From CAZIOQ01 sp964540975 (GTDB lineage Bacteria; Patescibacteriota; Microgenomatia; UBA12405; UBA6130): 16,441 nt of DNA. The stretch covers positions 1-16,441 of the forward strand of contig CAZIOQ010000023.1 of the NCBI GenBank assembly GCA_964540975.1, written 5' to 3'. Position 1 is the stretch's first letter; each line of letters opens with the position of its first letter. This document shows positions 1 to 6,501 of this stretch, one piece after another. The notes below the pieces were generated by a model that worked only from the letters and a program-made list of their open reading frames with translations, did not search any database and had not been told where the DNA came from. The translations under genes and the position numbers were made by a program.

Positions 1-1007
1 ATTTTGGTTTAGATATTGGGAGTCGCAATATTAAAGCTGCCTGGATCAAAAAAGAAGGTAAAAATCAAGTGCTTTTGGCCTTAGGTGAAGCCCAAAATGC
101 GGTTGCTGGTGATTTTTTTGCCTCTTTAAGCCAACAAGATATTGTCGCCGAAACGATTAAAAAATTAAAAACAGACCTAAACATTGGTCCAAAAGTGGTC
201 GTTGCTAATATTCCTGAATCTCGTGTCATCAGTCGGATGATAGTTTTACCCCAGATGAAAGAATCCGAAATCGTGCGCGCATTAAGATACGAGGCAGAGA
301 CCTTTATCCCCTATCCTTTAAAAGACGTTCAAATTGATTATCAAATAATAGGCAAAGACGAGAGCGGTAAACAGTTTATTTTCGTTGTTGCTGCTAAAAC
401 TGAATTTATTGTCAGCTTATCCACTGTTTTGAAAAAAGCTGGTTTGGTTCCCTTAGCGATTGAGAATGGCGCCACTGCTTTAGCCCGAAGCCTTTGTCCG
501 CTAAGAACCTCCCCCACTTTAATTTTGGAAATTGGCAATCGAGAAACAATGATTTTAATTGTTAAAGATGGCAGTTCCTATGTCACCAGAGTTTTGCCTT
601 TAGGCGGGGAAGCTTTCACCAGGGCTGTCAGTCTTGCTTTGGGAATGGATTTGTTTAAAGCTGAAGAATACAAAAAAGCCTATGGTTTAAAAAAAGGCCA
701 ATGGAAAGACAAAATTAGGGCTGCTCTCCTTGATGTCTTGTCAAATTTGATTGATGAGGTTAGAAAAACAATGATTTTATTTGAGGAAGAATGGCATCAA
801 CGAGTTGATCTTTTAATTCTTTCTGGAGGAGGGGCAATGATTCCCAACTTAGCCGATGAACTGATTTCTGTCTTAGGGATAGAACTCCAATGGGGAAATC
901 CATTTGCCAATTTGGATCTTAGTAAATTAAAAACCGCAGTTAATTTAGGAAAAGAAGGCTTAAGATTTTCAATTGTTATTGGTCTGGCAAAAAGACACTT
1001 AGAATGA
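1..1007 (+). CDS. pilM: Type IV pilus assembly protein PilM (5' partial)
   Basis: This is an actin-like ATPase fold protein on the cytoplasmic side of the type IV pilus. It binds the PilN N-terminus and helps build the inner-membrane platform. The frame is open from base 3 and reads FGLDIGSRNIKAAW at once, the phosphate-1 motif that sits near residue 5-10 of PilM. The gene therefore begins just left of the window and only a few residues are missing. An internal GTG at 69 is in frame but would remove that motif, so it is not the start. The motif NIPESRVISRMIVLPQM followed by an E-x-E-x-F-I-P-Y segment is typical of PilM, and a glycine-rich LILSGGGAMIPNL segment lies near the C-terminus (phosphate-2/adenosine region). 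About 334 residues are visible against a usual 340-360. The stop TGA overlaps the pilN ATG (ATGA), indicating translational coupling. Confidence 0.93.
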   Translation, partial: FGLDIGSRNIKAAWIKKEGKNQVLLALGEAQNAVAGDFFASLSQQDIVAETIKKLKTDLNIGPKVVVANIPESRVISRMIVLPQMKESEIVRALRYEAETFIPYPLKDVQIDYQIIGKDESGKQFIFVVAAKTEFIVSLSTVLKKAGLVPLAIENGATALARSLCPLRTSPTLILEIGNRETMILIVKDGSSYVTRVLPLGGEAFTRAVSLALGMDLFKAEEYKKAYGLKKGQWKDKIRAALLDVLSNLIDEVRKTMILFEEEWHQRVDLLILSGGGAMIPNLADELISVLGIELQWGNPFANLDLSKLKTAVNLGKEGLRFSIVIGLAKRHLE

Positions 1008-1546
1008 CAATAATTAATTTATTACCAGAAAAATCAAGACTCAAATTAGCTCAGTTAGCTGTTGTTCGGCGGCTGAGAAGATTTATTTTTATCTTTTTAA
1101 TGATTTTTATTGTTTGGTCTGCGGCTGTTTTAATGATTGATATTTATCTTGCTACTCAATTAAAATCAACCTTGGCCAAATTGGATTCAGCGAAACTAGA
1201 AATTGACGACTTATTGCCTAAAATTAATCTTCAATATCAGGCAAGATCTCAAGTTAGAAGAGCAGCCGAGGTGTTGCAAGAAAGAATTGTTTTTTCGCCT
1301 TTAATTGAGGCTTTTTATGCCCTTGTTGGTGAAGGAGCAGCCATAAAAAAATTTGAATACCAAAAAGGCGAAATTGCTTTAGAAGGGTATTGGCCGGGAT
1401 TAACCTCTTTGGCAGAATTTGAAAAAAAAGTCAGTGGCTTGAGTTATAAATTTGGTGAGGTTGAATTCCAAATAATTAGTGCTGAATCATTGTCTTTAAG
1501 TGATCAAAAAGTTAGTTTTAACTTAAAAATTAGATCAAAGAAATAA
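1004..1546 (+). CDS. pilN: Type IV pilus assembly protein PilN
   Basis: PilN is a bitopic inner-membrane protein of the pilus alignment subcomplex. It links PilM in the cytoplasm to PilO in the periplasm-facing layer. The 180-residue product begins MTIINLLPEKSR, which matches the conserved INLLP motif that docks into PilM. A basic stretch follows, then one transmembrane helix at about residues 27-50. Beyond it is a coiled-coil segment at about 50-100 and a C-terminal alpha/beta region. The start overlaps the pilM stop by 4 nt and the stop is directly followed by the pilO ATG, so pilM, pilN and pilO form one operon. Sequence identity across PilN families is low, so the call rests on the N-terminal motif, topology and gene order. 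Confidence 0.88.
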   Translation: MTIINLLPEKSRLKLAQLAVVRRLRRFIFIFLMIFIVWSAAVLMIDIYLATQLKSTLAKLDSAKLEIDDLLPKINLQYQARSQVRRAAEVLQERIVFSPLIEAFYALVGEGAAIKKFEYQKGEIALEGYWPGLTSLAEFEKKVSGLSYKFGEVEFQIISAESLSLSDQKVSFNLKIRSKK

Positions 1547-2350
1547 ATGGCTAAATTTATTGACTATCTTAATAAAAATTATTTATTAAAAGATCCTGTT
1601 GGAAAGACAATATTTTCTTTGGGAAGTCTGACGATAGTTTTATTATTTGCTTTTTTCTTGGTAGTCATCCCAAGGACAAAAGAAGTGCTTTCCAAAAGAG
1701 AAGAGTTAGTTTCTTTACAAAAAAAGTATCGAGAAATCAAAGATAAAGCTAGCTGGTTAGCTAGTTGGGATTGGGAAGAGAGCGAAAAAAAGGCAAAATT
1801 AACCCAATTGGCTTTTCCGACAAAAAAAGATATCTATTTAGTCATCTTTGCTCTTCAAGAGCCTTGCCGGCGGAATGGTTTTTTAATTGAGAAAATGAGT
1901 TTTGATTTGGGCGAAATTGAGTCCGAAGCAGCCACCGCCGCTGCTACCTCTTCAACTAATGAGTTAGATTCAGTTAAGATAGAGTTAGCAGCATCTGGTA
2001 GAAAAGAAGGCCTTAATTCGCTTTTAAATGATTTAGATGAAAGTTTGCCTTTAATTGCTGTTGAAGATTTTTCTTTTTCTGGTAGTGATGACAGTGGTGA
2101 TTTGGGAATAGCGACAATGCACTTAAAGATGTTCTTTATCTCAAGACCGAGTGAGTTGAAAAAAGCTGATCAGGTTTCGCCTAAAGATTTGGAATTTACT
2201 CCTCAGGAATTAGAAACAATTGCGGAAATTGAAAATTATTATAATAAAGCGAGCAGTCTTTATCAAAGGTTATATTTTTATCCCGAAATTCAGATCGGTC
2301 AAGAAGTGACGGTTTCAGGAGAAAGAGGCAATCCTTTTGCTCCTTTATAA
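1547..2350 (+). CDS. pilO: Type IV pilus assembly protein PilO-like
   Basis: The likely role is the second bitopic protein of the PilN/PilO heterodimer in the type IV pilus platform. The 267-residue product has a short cytoplasmic N-terminus and one hydrophobic helix at about residues 22-43. A heptad-like charged stretch follows at about 48-80, and then a ferredoxin-like region that includes the RRNGFLIEKMSF strand. The ATG follows the pilN TAA with no gap. The C-terminus ends SGERGNPFAPL, which resembles the short N-P-F-x-P/DPFxPL segment found in PilP-type proteins. No pilP gene follows: the operon ends here and the next gene converges from the other strand 15 nt away. Assignment is by position and topology more than by strong motifs. 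Confidence 0.82.
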   Translation: MAKFIDYLNKNYLLKDPVGKTIFSLGSLTIVLLFAFFLVVIPRTKEVLSKREELVSLQKKYREIKDKASWLASWDWEESEKKAKLTQLAFPTKKDIYLVIFALQEPCRRNGFLIEKMSFDLGEIESEAATAAATSSTNELDSVKIELAASGRKEGLNSLLNDLDESLPLIAVEDFSFSGSDDSGDLGIATMHLKMFFISRPSELKKADQVSPKDLEFTPQELETIAEIENYYNKASSLYQRLYFYPEIQIGQEVTVSGERGNPFAPL

Positions 2351-2365
2351 ATTTGGTTTTAATTT

Positions 2366-2599
2366 TTAGCTGATTGGTTCAACTTTTATTAAAAAGTGGT
2401 CTTGACCCTTGCTTTTAACAGTCAGCAGATTTTTGATTGCTTTGATCGTTCTTCCTTCTTTGCCAATTATTTTTCCAATTAAATCTTGTTTAATTTTTAT
2501 AGTAAAAATAGTCAATTGGGGTGTTTTTACTTCTTTGAGGTTAAATTTTTCTTCTTCCCCTAAAATTGCTTTCAGGAGAAATCTTAAAAGAGTTTTCAT
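2366..2599 (-). CDS. khpA: KH-domain RNA-binding protein KhpA
   Basis: This is a small single-KH-domain RNA-binding protein of the KhpA/YlqC family, which often pairs with KhpB and affects cell division, cell length or sRNA function in Gram-positive bacteria. The 77-residue product begins MKTLLRFLLKAILGEEE and carries the KH signature IGKIIGKEGRTIKAI with the GxxG loop GKEG at residues 46-49. I chose the ATG at 2599 rather than the upstream ATG at 2656 for two reasons. It gives the usual family length, and it forms a 4-nt ATGA overlap with the rpsP stop. The family is very commonly encoded directly after rpsP, as here. It is the last gene of the rpmF-nusB-rnc-rpsP-khpA operon and ends 15 nt from the convergent pilO. 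Confidence 0.9.
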   Translation of the reverse strand: MKTLLRFLLKAILGEEEKFNLKEVKTPQLTIFTIKIKQDLIGKIIGKEGRTIKAIKNLLTVKSKGQDHFLIKVEPIS

Positions 2600-2820
2600 C
2601 CTTTGACCAAAAGTTTCCTCACCCCCTCTGTTAATTGAGCACCTTTTTTCTGCCAACTTTCAAGTTTTTCTTGATCAATTTTTAATTCTTTTGTGTGGGG
2701 ATTAAAAAATCCTAAATCGTCAACAAATTTTCCGTCTCTTTTTGATCGTTTTTCAGCGATGACTATTCTAAAACAGCGTTGATTTTTTTTGCCTGTTAAG
2801 AATAATTTTACTTTTAACAT
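2596..2820 (-). CDS. rpsP: 30S ribosomal protein S16
   Basis: S16 binds 16S rRNA and is needed for 30S assembly. The 74-residue product (family usually 75-90) begins MLKVKLFLTGKKNQ and contains the family core FRIVIAEKRSKRDGKFVDDL followed by GFFNPHTKE. The later segment WQKKGAQLTEGVRKLL corresponds to the W-x-x-x-G-A-x-x-x-x-x-V-x-x-L region. It starts 2 nt after the rnc stop and overlaps khpA by 4 nt, so it sits inside one transcription unit. No Shine-Dalgarno is visible before its ATG, so coupling to rnc translation is likely. Confidence 0.96.
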   Translation of the reverse strand: MLKVKLFLTGKKNQRCFRIVIAEKRSKRDGKFVDDLGFFNPHTKELKIDQEKLESWQKKGAQLTEGVRKLLVKG

Positions 2821-2822
2821 TT

Positions 2823-3566
2823 TTATTTACTTTTTTCTTTGGTCAAATCCAAGCCAATTTTACTTGTTTTTTCCAGAATAGTCAATGCTTTCCTGGCGGT
2901 ATTTTCTTCTGCTTCCTGTTTTGATCTGCCTTCGCCAAAACAAATCTGTTTTTTGCCAAAGAAGACAGCGACAAGAAAACTTTTGTTATGATCTGGACCT
3001 TTTTGTTTTAAAACTTTGTAGTAAGGAGTAATTTTATATTTGGCTTGAACTATTTCCTGGAGCAATGTTTTGCTATCCTTAACATTGCCTTTTTCTCCCC
3101 AATGTTTTATATCAAAAAGAAGAAGATTGTCTAAAAAGGCTTTGGTCTTTGTTATTCCTTGATCATAATAAATAGCCCCTACCAAAGCTTCAAAGAGATC
3201 TGCGAGAAGGGATAAGTTTTTTCTTCCTCCACTTTTTTCTTCTCCTCGGCTCAACAACATAAATTGACCTAATTTCAATTGTTGGGCTTTTTTGGCCAAA
3301 GTTTCTGTTCGGACTACTGCTGCTCTGATATTAGTTAAGGAACCTTCAGACAATTGGGGATATTTTGAAAAAAGGTGTTCTGTTGCCCAAAGCTCTATGA
3401 CTGCATCACCCAAAAACTCCAATCTTTCGTTAGATTCTATTTGTTGATTTTTGTGCTCATTTAACCAAGATCTATGGATTAAGGCAGTTTTCAAAAGATT
3501 CTTATTTCTAAATTCAATCCCAATTATTTTTTCTAGTTGGTTTAAAAAATTATTTTTTGTTTCCAT
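2823..3566 (-). CDS. rnc: Ribonuclease III
   Basis: RNase III is a double-strand-specific endoribonuclease that processes rRNA precursors and structured mRNAs. The 247-residue product has the RNase III signature NERLEFLGDAV at residues 46-56, with E50 and D54 as catalytic-site acids. The second acidic pair is D123/E126 in LADLFEALVGAIYYDQG. A dsRNA-binding domain covers about residues 164-233, including GPDHNKSFLV and the helix SKQEAEENTARKAL. Length and domain order are normal. Its start overlaps the nusB end by 17 nt and rpsP begins 2 nt after its stop. Grouping with rpmF and nusB puts rRNA processing and transcription antitermination factors under one promoter. Confidence 0.97.
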   Translation of the reverse strand: METKNNFLNQLEKIIGIEFRNKNLLKTALIHRSWLNEHKNQQIESNERLEFLGDAVIELWATEHLFSKYPQLSEGSLTNIRAAVVRTETLAKKAQQLKLGQFMLLSRGEEKSGGRKNLSLLADLFEALVGAIYYDQGITKTKAFLDNLLLFDIKHWGEKGNVKDSKTLLQEIVQAKYKITPYYKVLKQKGPDHNKSFLVAVFFGKKQICFGEGRSKQEAEENTARKALTILEKTSKIGLDLTKEKSK

Positions 3567-3939
3567 AAAAATTTTTAAAAACTGTTCCTAAAACGCCATT
3601 AATAAAACTTGGTGAATTTTCTCCCCCAAATTCTTTTCCCAATTCAATTGCCTCATCAATGATTACCTTTGGCGGTTGAGTTTTTCTAAAACAAAGTTCC
3701 CAAACTGCTAATCTTAAAATAGCTAAGTCAATTTTATTAATTCTTGAAAGTGGCCATTTTGGAGCAGCTTGACTGATAATTCGATTTATCTGATTTTGTT
3801 TTTTGATTATTGGCTTGATTAAATTGGAGGCGATTTTTAAGCTATTTCTTTTGGCAATTGGATCAAACTCAAGAGCAAAAAGCAGTTTGACTATTTTTTG
3901 TCTTTTTCTATGTCGCGGATCGCAATTTTTTTTCTTCAT
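3550..3939 (-). CDS. nusB: Transcription antitermination factor NusB
   Basis: NusB, with NusE (S10), binds boxA RNA and supports antitermination of rRNA operons. The product is all-helical with the family C-terminal motif PPKVIIDEAIELGKEFGGENS, then FINGVLGTVFKNF. I place the start at the ATG at 3939 (129 residues). A GTG at 3948 would add three residues; neither start has a clear Shine-Dalgarno. Both lie inside rpmF, so the genes overlap by 32 or 41 nt in different frames. The 3' end overlaps rnc by 17 nt. The N-terminus is more basic than usual (KKKNCDPRHRKRQK). Overlap on both sides implies translational coupling throughout this operon. Confidence 0.9.
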   Translation of the reverse strand: MKKKNCDPRHRKRQKIVKLLFALEFDPIAKRNSLKIASNLIKPIIKKQNQINRIISQAAPKWPLSRINKIDLAILRLAVWELCFRKTQPPKVIIDEAIELGKEFGGENSPSFINGVLGTVFKNFYGNKK

Positions 3940-4087
3940 ACCAGCCACAATTTTGACAAATAAAATGGGCTAATTTTTCTGCCCCACATTTTGGGCAGAC
4001 AGAAAGATTAGGTAACTTTATCTTTTGAGTAGCTCTTCTTCTACCCTGACGCCAAGTTGATGGTTTTCTTTTAGGTAATGCTCCCAT
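3908..4087 (-). CDS. rpmF: 50S ribosomal protein L32
   Basis: This is a small zinc-ribbon protein of the large ribosomal subunit. Translating the minus strand from the ATG at 4087 gives 59 residues. They start MGALPKRKPSTWRQGRRR, matching the L32 N-terminus (xVPKRKxSxxRRxxRR). Then comes LPNLSVCPKCG with a second knuckle at FICQNCGWY, so the four zinc-binding cysteines form CPxC and CxxC pairs. The family length is about 55-60. The stop TAG at 3908-3910 lies inside nusB. An AGGA lies a few bases before the ATG, one of the few plausible ribosome-binding sites in the window. It is the first gene of the operon and follows a good promoter at 4119-4147. The neighbourhood recG, rpmF, rnc is a familiar bacterial arrangement. 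Confidence 0.95.
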   Translation of the reverse strand: MGALPKRKPSTWRQGRRRATQKIKLPNLSVCPKCGAEKLAHFICQNCGWYEEKKLRSAT

Positions 4088-4118
4088 TTGAATCCTAATT
4101 AGCTAATAAGATAGAGTA

Positions 4119-4147
4119 ATTTTACCTTTGCCAACAATGAATTGCAA
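4119..4147 (-). promoter_or_regulatory. Sigma70-type promoter for rpmF operon
   Basis: On the minus strand there is TTGCAA (4142-4147), a 17-nt spacer and TAAAAT (4119-4124). The expected start of transcription is near 4112, giving a leader of about 25 nt that carries AGGA before the rpmF ATG. This 85-nt gap between recG and rpmF contains nothing else I recognise and no terminator hairpin for recG. Confidence 0.5.
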
Positions 4148-4172
4148 GAGCGAAATACCGATTGGGGATTCT

Positions 4173-6236
4173 TCAATTTGGAAGAGTTAAATTTTTTTTC
4201 CCAGAAACGATTTCTTTTAGAATTGGATAATGGTTAAGATTAGGATTTTGGCTTAAGATTTTTGCTGCTTCTTTTCTGGTTTTTTGGATTAGAGGAAGAT
4301 CCAAAAGTGAAGCTGCTTTAAGTTTAGGAAAACCATGTTGTCTAAGACCATAGATTTCACCTGGCCCTCTTAACTTAAGATCAATTTCTGCTAATTTTAT
4401 CCCTTGATAAATTTTTTCAAGAGTTTTGAGGCGATTGATTATTTTTGAATTTCGAGATTCACTAAAAAGTAAACAAAAAGATTTTCTATTGCCTCGGCCA
4501 ACCCTACCTCTTAGTTGATGGAGTTGAGCTAATCCAAATCTTTCTGCTGCTTCAATGACCATAATTGTTGCCTGAGGAATATCAATGCCAACCTCAACTA
4601 CTGGTGTGGCCACCAAAATATCAATTTCTCTTTTTTGCATTTTTTTTAAGATCTTTTCTTTTTCTTGGGTTTTTAATTTACCATGAAGTAATGCCAACTT
4701 AAGTTTAGGGAAAACTATTTTTTTAAGTCTTTTGAATTCTGCCTTAGCTGCTTTTACATTTTTTAAAGTTTCTGAATCTGAATTTTCTATTAAAGGGCAA
4801 ATAATAAATGCTTGGGTATGATTTTTTTTAATCTGATTTTCAATCCATTGGTAGGCTGCTTGCCGTTTATAATTTGGCACCACAAAAGTAGCAATTCGCT
4901 GGCGGCCTTTCGGGAGTTCGGTTATTAAAGAAAGATCAAGATCGCCATTGATGGTAAGATTAACTGTGCGGGGGATAGGAGTAGCGGTCATCGTTAAAAG
5001 ATGAGGAAAGAATTGGTTCTTTTTGACCCCCTTATAGACCAATAAAGCTCGTTGAGCAACACCAAATCGATGTTGCTCATCAATAATAACAAGGCCTAAA
5101 TTTTGGAAATTGGCCCGTTTATGAATTAGGCTATGAGTGCCAATAATTAAATTAGGCAAACTAGAATCCTTAAATGTCTTCACCTTTTTTTTACTTGTTA
5201 AAAGCATTATTTTAACCCCCAGTGGCGATAATAATTTCTTAAAATTTTGGAAATGTTGCCAAGCTAAAATTTCTGTTGGAGCCATCAAGGCTGTTTGCCA
5301 GCCATTAAGATAACTGTTATAGGCGGCTATAGCGGCAACGATTGTTTTGCCTGAACCAACATCTCCTTGTAAAAGCCGATTGCTAGGAGATTGTTTTTCT
5401 AAATCCTGAAGGATTTCTTGAATTGCTTTTTTTTGATCATTAGTTAGTTGGAAAGGTAATTTTTTGATCATTTGTTGAATTTTATTTTTCTTGGTCATAA
5501 GCTGAGGCGCAATTTTGCTTGTTTGCCAATTTAATTTTTTTTGTAAAATTTTAAGCTGAATAAGAAACATTTCTTCAAAAGCTAGTCTTTCTTTAGCTTT
5601 TTGTGCAGTGACTAGATCCCTTGGGAAATGAATATTGAGAATGGCGGTTTTCTTAGGCATAAGCTGGTATTTTTGGATGATAAAAGAAGGCAAAGGTTCC
5701 TCAATTTTGTTAATGATTAATTTTAAACACTGTTTGACTATTTTTCGAAGATACTTCGAACTGACGCCTTTGGTTTCGGGATAAACCGGGACTAATCTAC
5801 CAGTATGAATCATTTCTTGAAGATTTGTTTCGTACTCTGGAGAAATCATTGCTTTCGCGCCATTCCAAATCTCAATTTTACCAGAACAAGCAATTTGGCT
5901 GTTAACTTTTAATGTTTTTCTCAAAAATGGCTGGCCAAACCAAATAAGCTGGATTTGACCGCTTTCGTCTTCAAGAATAACTTTTTGGATATTTTTTCCT
6001 TTCTTTGTGTACTGATTCCTAAACTCTTTTATTCTTCCTTTAATGGTCAAAATTTCACCCGGTTGAGCAAGGCCAATTTTGTTGATGAGGGAAAAATTTT
6101 TATAGTAAGAAGGCAGGTAATAAATTAAATCATTGATAGTTTCTATTTCTAATTTTTTAAGCTTTTGAGACATTTTGGGCCCCACCCCTTTCAAATATCT
6201 CACTGCTGTTGTTAGACTAACTTGATTCTCACCCAT
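4173..6236 (-). CDS. recG: ATP-dependent DNA helicase RecG
   Basis: RecG is a superfamily 2 helicase that remodels stalled replication forks and branched DNA. The 687-residue product has full family length. The N-terminal wedge/OB-fold region covers about 1-200, with a helix-hairpin motif LKGVGPKMSQKLKKL near residue 15. The helicase core follows: Walker A GDVGSGKT at 291-298, DEQH box at 386-389, motif III MTATPIPR at 416-423 and motif VI QLRGRVGRG at 574-582. The TRG-type translocation motif DLKLRGPGEIYGLRQHG is at 619-635. The start ATG at 6236 lies 15 nt after the stop of a 36-codon ORF, so the two are probably cotranscribed from the promoter at 6374-6402. No damage or frameshift is seen. 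Confidence 0.97.
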   Translation of the reverse strand: MGENQVSLTTAVRYLKGVGPKMSQKLKKLEIETINDLIYYLPSYYKNFSLINKIGLAQPGEILTIKGRIKEFRNQYTKKGKNIQKVILEDESGQIQLIWFGQPFLRKTLKVNSQIACSGKIEIWNGAKAMISPEYETNLQEMIHTGRLVPVYPETKGVSSKYLRKIVKQCLKLIINKIEEPLPSFIIQKYQLMPKKTAILNIHFPRDLVTAQKAKERLAFEEMFLIQLKILQKKLNWQTSKIAPQLMTKKNKIQQMIKKLPFQLTNDQKKAIQEILQDLEKQSPSNRLLQGDVGSGKTIVAAIAAYNSYLNGWQTALMAPTEILAWQHFQNFKKLLSPLGVKIMLLTSKKKVKTFKDSSLPNLIIGTHSLIHKRANFQNLGLVIIDEQHRFGVAQRALLVYKGVKKNQFFPHLLTMTATPIPRTVNLTINGDLDLSLITELPKGRQRIATFVVPNYKRQAAYQWIENQIKKNHTQAFIICPLIENSDSETLKNVKAAKAEFKRLKKIVFPKLKLALLHGKLKTQEKEKILKKMQKREIDILVATPVVEVGIDIPQATIMVIEAAERFGLAQLHQLRGRVGRGNRKSFCLLFSESRNSKIINRLKTLEKIYQGIKLAEIDLKLRGPGEIYGLRQHGFPKLKAASLLDLPLIQKTRKEAAKILSQNPNLNHYPILKEIVSGKKNLTLPN

Positions 6237-6251
6237 CTTATGATTTTGGGC

Positions 6252-6362
6252 TTACCGGAAAAAATACAACAAAGGCAAGAAACTGCTTATTAGTAAAGAA
6301 ATAGAAGCAATAATAATTATTGCTTTAACCAATTGTTCTTTCTTAATTTTAACTTTTTTCAT
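6252..6362 (-). CDS. Putative 36-residue single-span membrane mini-protein
   Basis: An ORF of 36 codons runs from ATG 6362 to TAA 6252. It encodes a very basic N-terminus (MKKVKIKKEQLVKA) followed by one continuous hydrophobic helix of about 20 residues (starting IIIIASISLLIS) and a short tail ending FFR. The positive-inside charge pattern suits a single-pass membrane protein with its N-terminus in the cytoplasm. It begins 11 nt downstream of a well-formed -10 box and ends 15 nt before recG, so it looks like the first gene of the recG transcript, possibly translated from a leaderless mRNA. I know no characterised family for it. It could alternatively be only a translated leader that sets recG expression. 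The promoter placement and the clean Lys-rich plus membrane-helix pattern argue that it is coding. Confidence 0.6.
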   Translation of the reverse strand: MKKVKIKKEQLVKAIIIIASISLLISSFLPLLYFFR

Positions 6363-6373
6363 AAATTCAATTT

Positions 6374-6402
6374 ATGATAGCCGAATTGTAGTTTGTTTTC
6401 AA
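6374..6402 (-). promoter_or_regulatory. Sigma70-type promoter for mini-ORF/recG
   Basis: The minus strand carries TTGAAA (6397-6402), a 17-nt spacer and TATCAT (6374-6379), each box 5/6 to consensus. Transcription should begin near 6367, only about 5 nt before the mini-ORF ATG at 6362. It is divergent from, and 54 nt away from, the plus-strand promoter of the penicillin-binding protein. Confidence 0.55.
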
Positions 6403-6456
6403 TCTCTTTGAGACTTTTTTACCTTTTCAAGATGAGTTTTTGGCTAAAGAAATAAG

Positions 6457-6485
6457 TTGTGACAAAATTTACTAACTGATAAAAT
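6457..6485 (+). promoter_or_regulatory. Sigma70-type promoter for penicillin-binding protein gene
   Basis: The plus strand has TTGTGA (6457-6462), a 17-nt spacer and TAAAAT (6480-6485). The predicted transcript start near 6492 gives leaders of about 10 nt to the ATG at 6502 or about 22 nt to the ATG at 6514. Confidence 0.45.
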
Positions 6486-6501
6486 AAAATCATTAACTCT
6501 T

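Noticed and set aside
2409..2606. Plus-strand ORF of 65 codons opposite khpA
   Set aside because: It is antisense to khpA and rpsP and is rich in hydrophobic residues only because the reverse strand encodes Lys-rich protein. No promoter or family signature is visible.
3920..3945. Possible programmed frameshift at the A8 run joining L32 to NusB
   Set aside because: The nusB frame lies +1 of rpmF, L32 ends normally with its own stop, and NusB has its own ATG. Simple overlap explains the arrangement.
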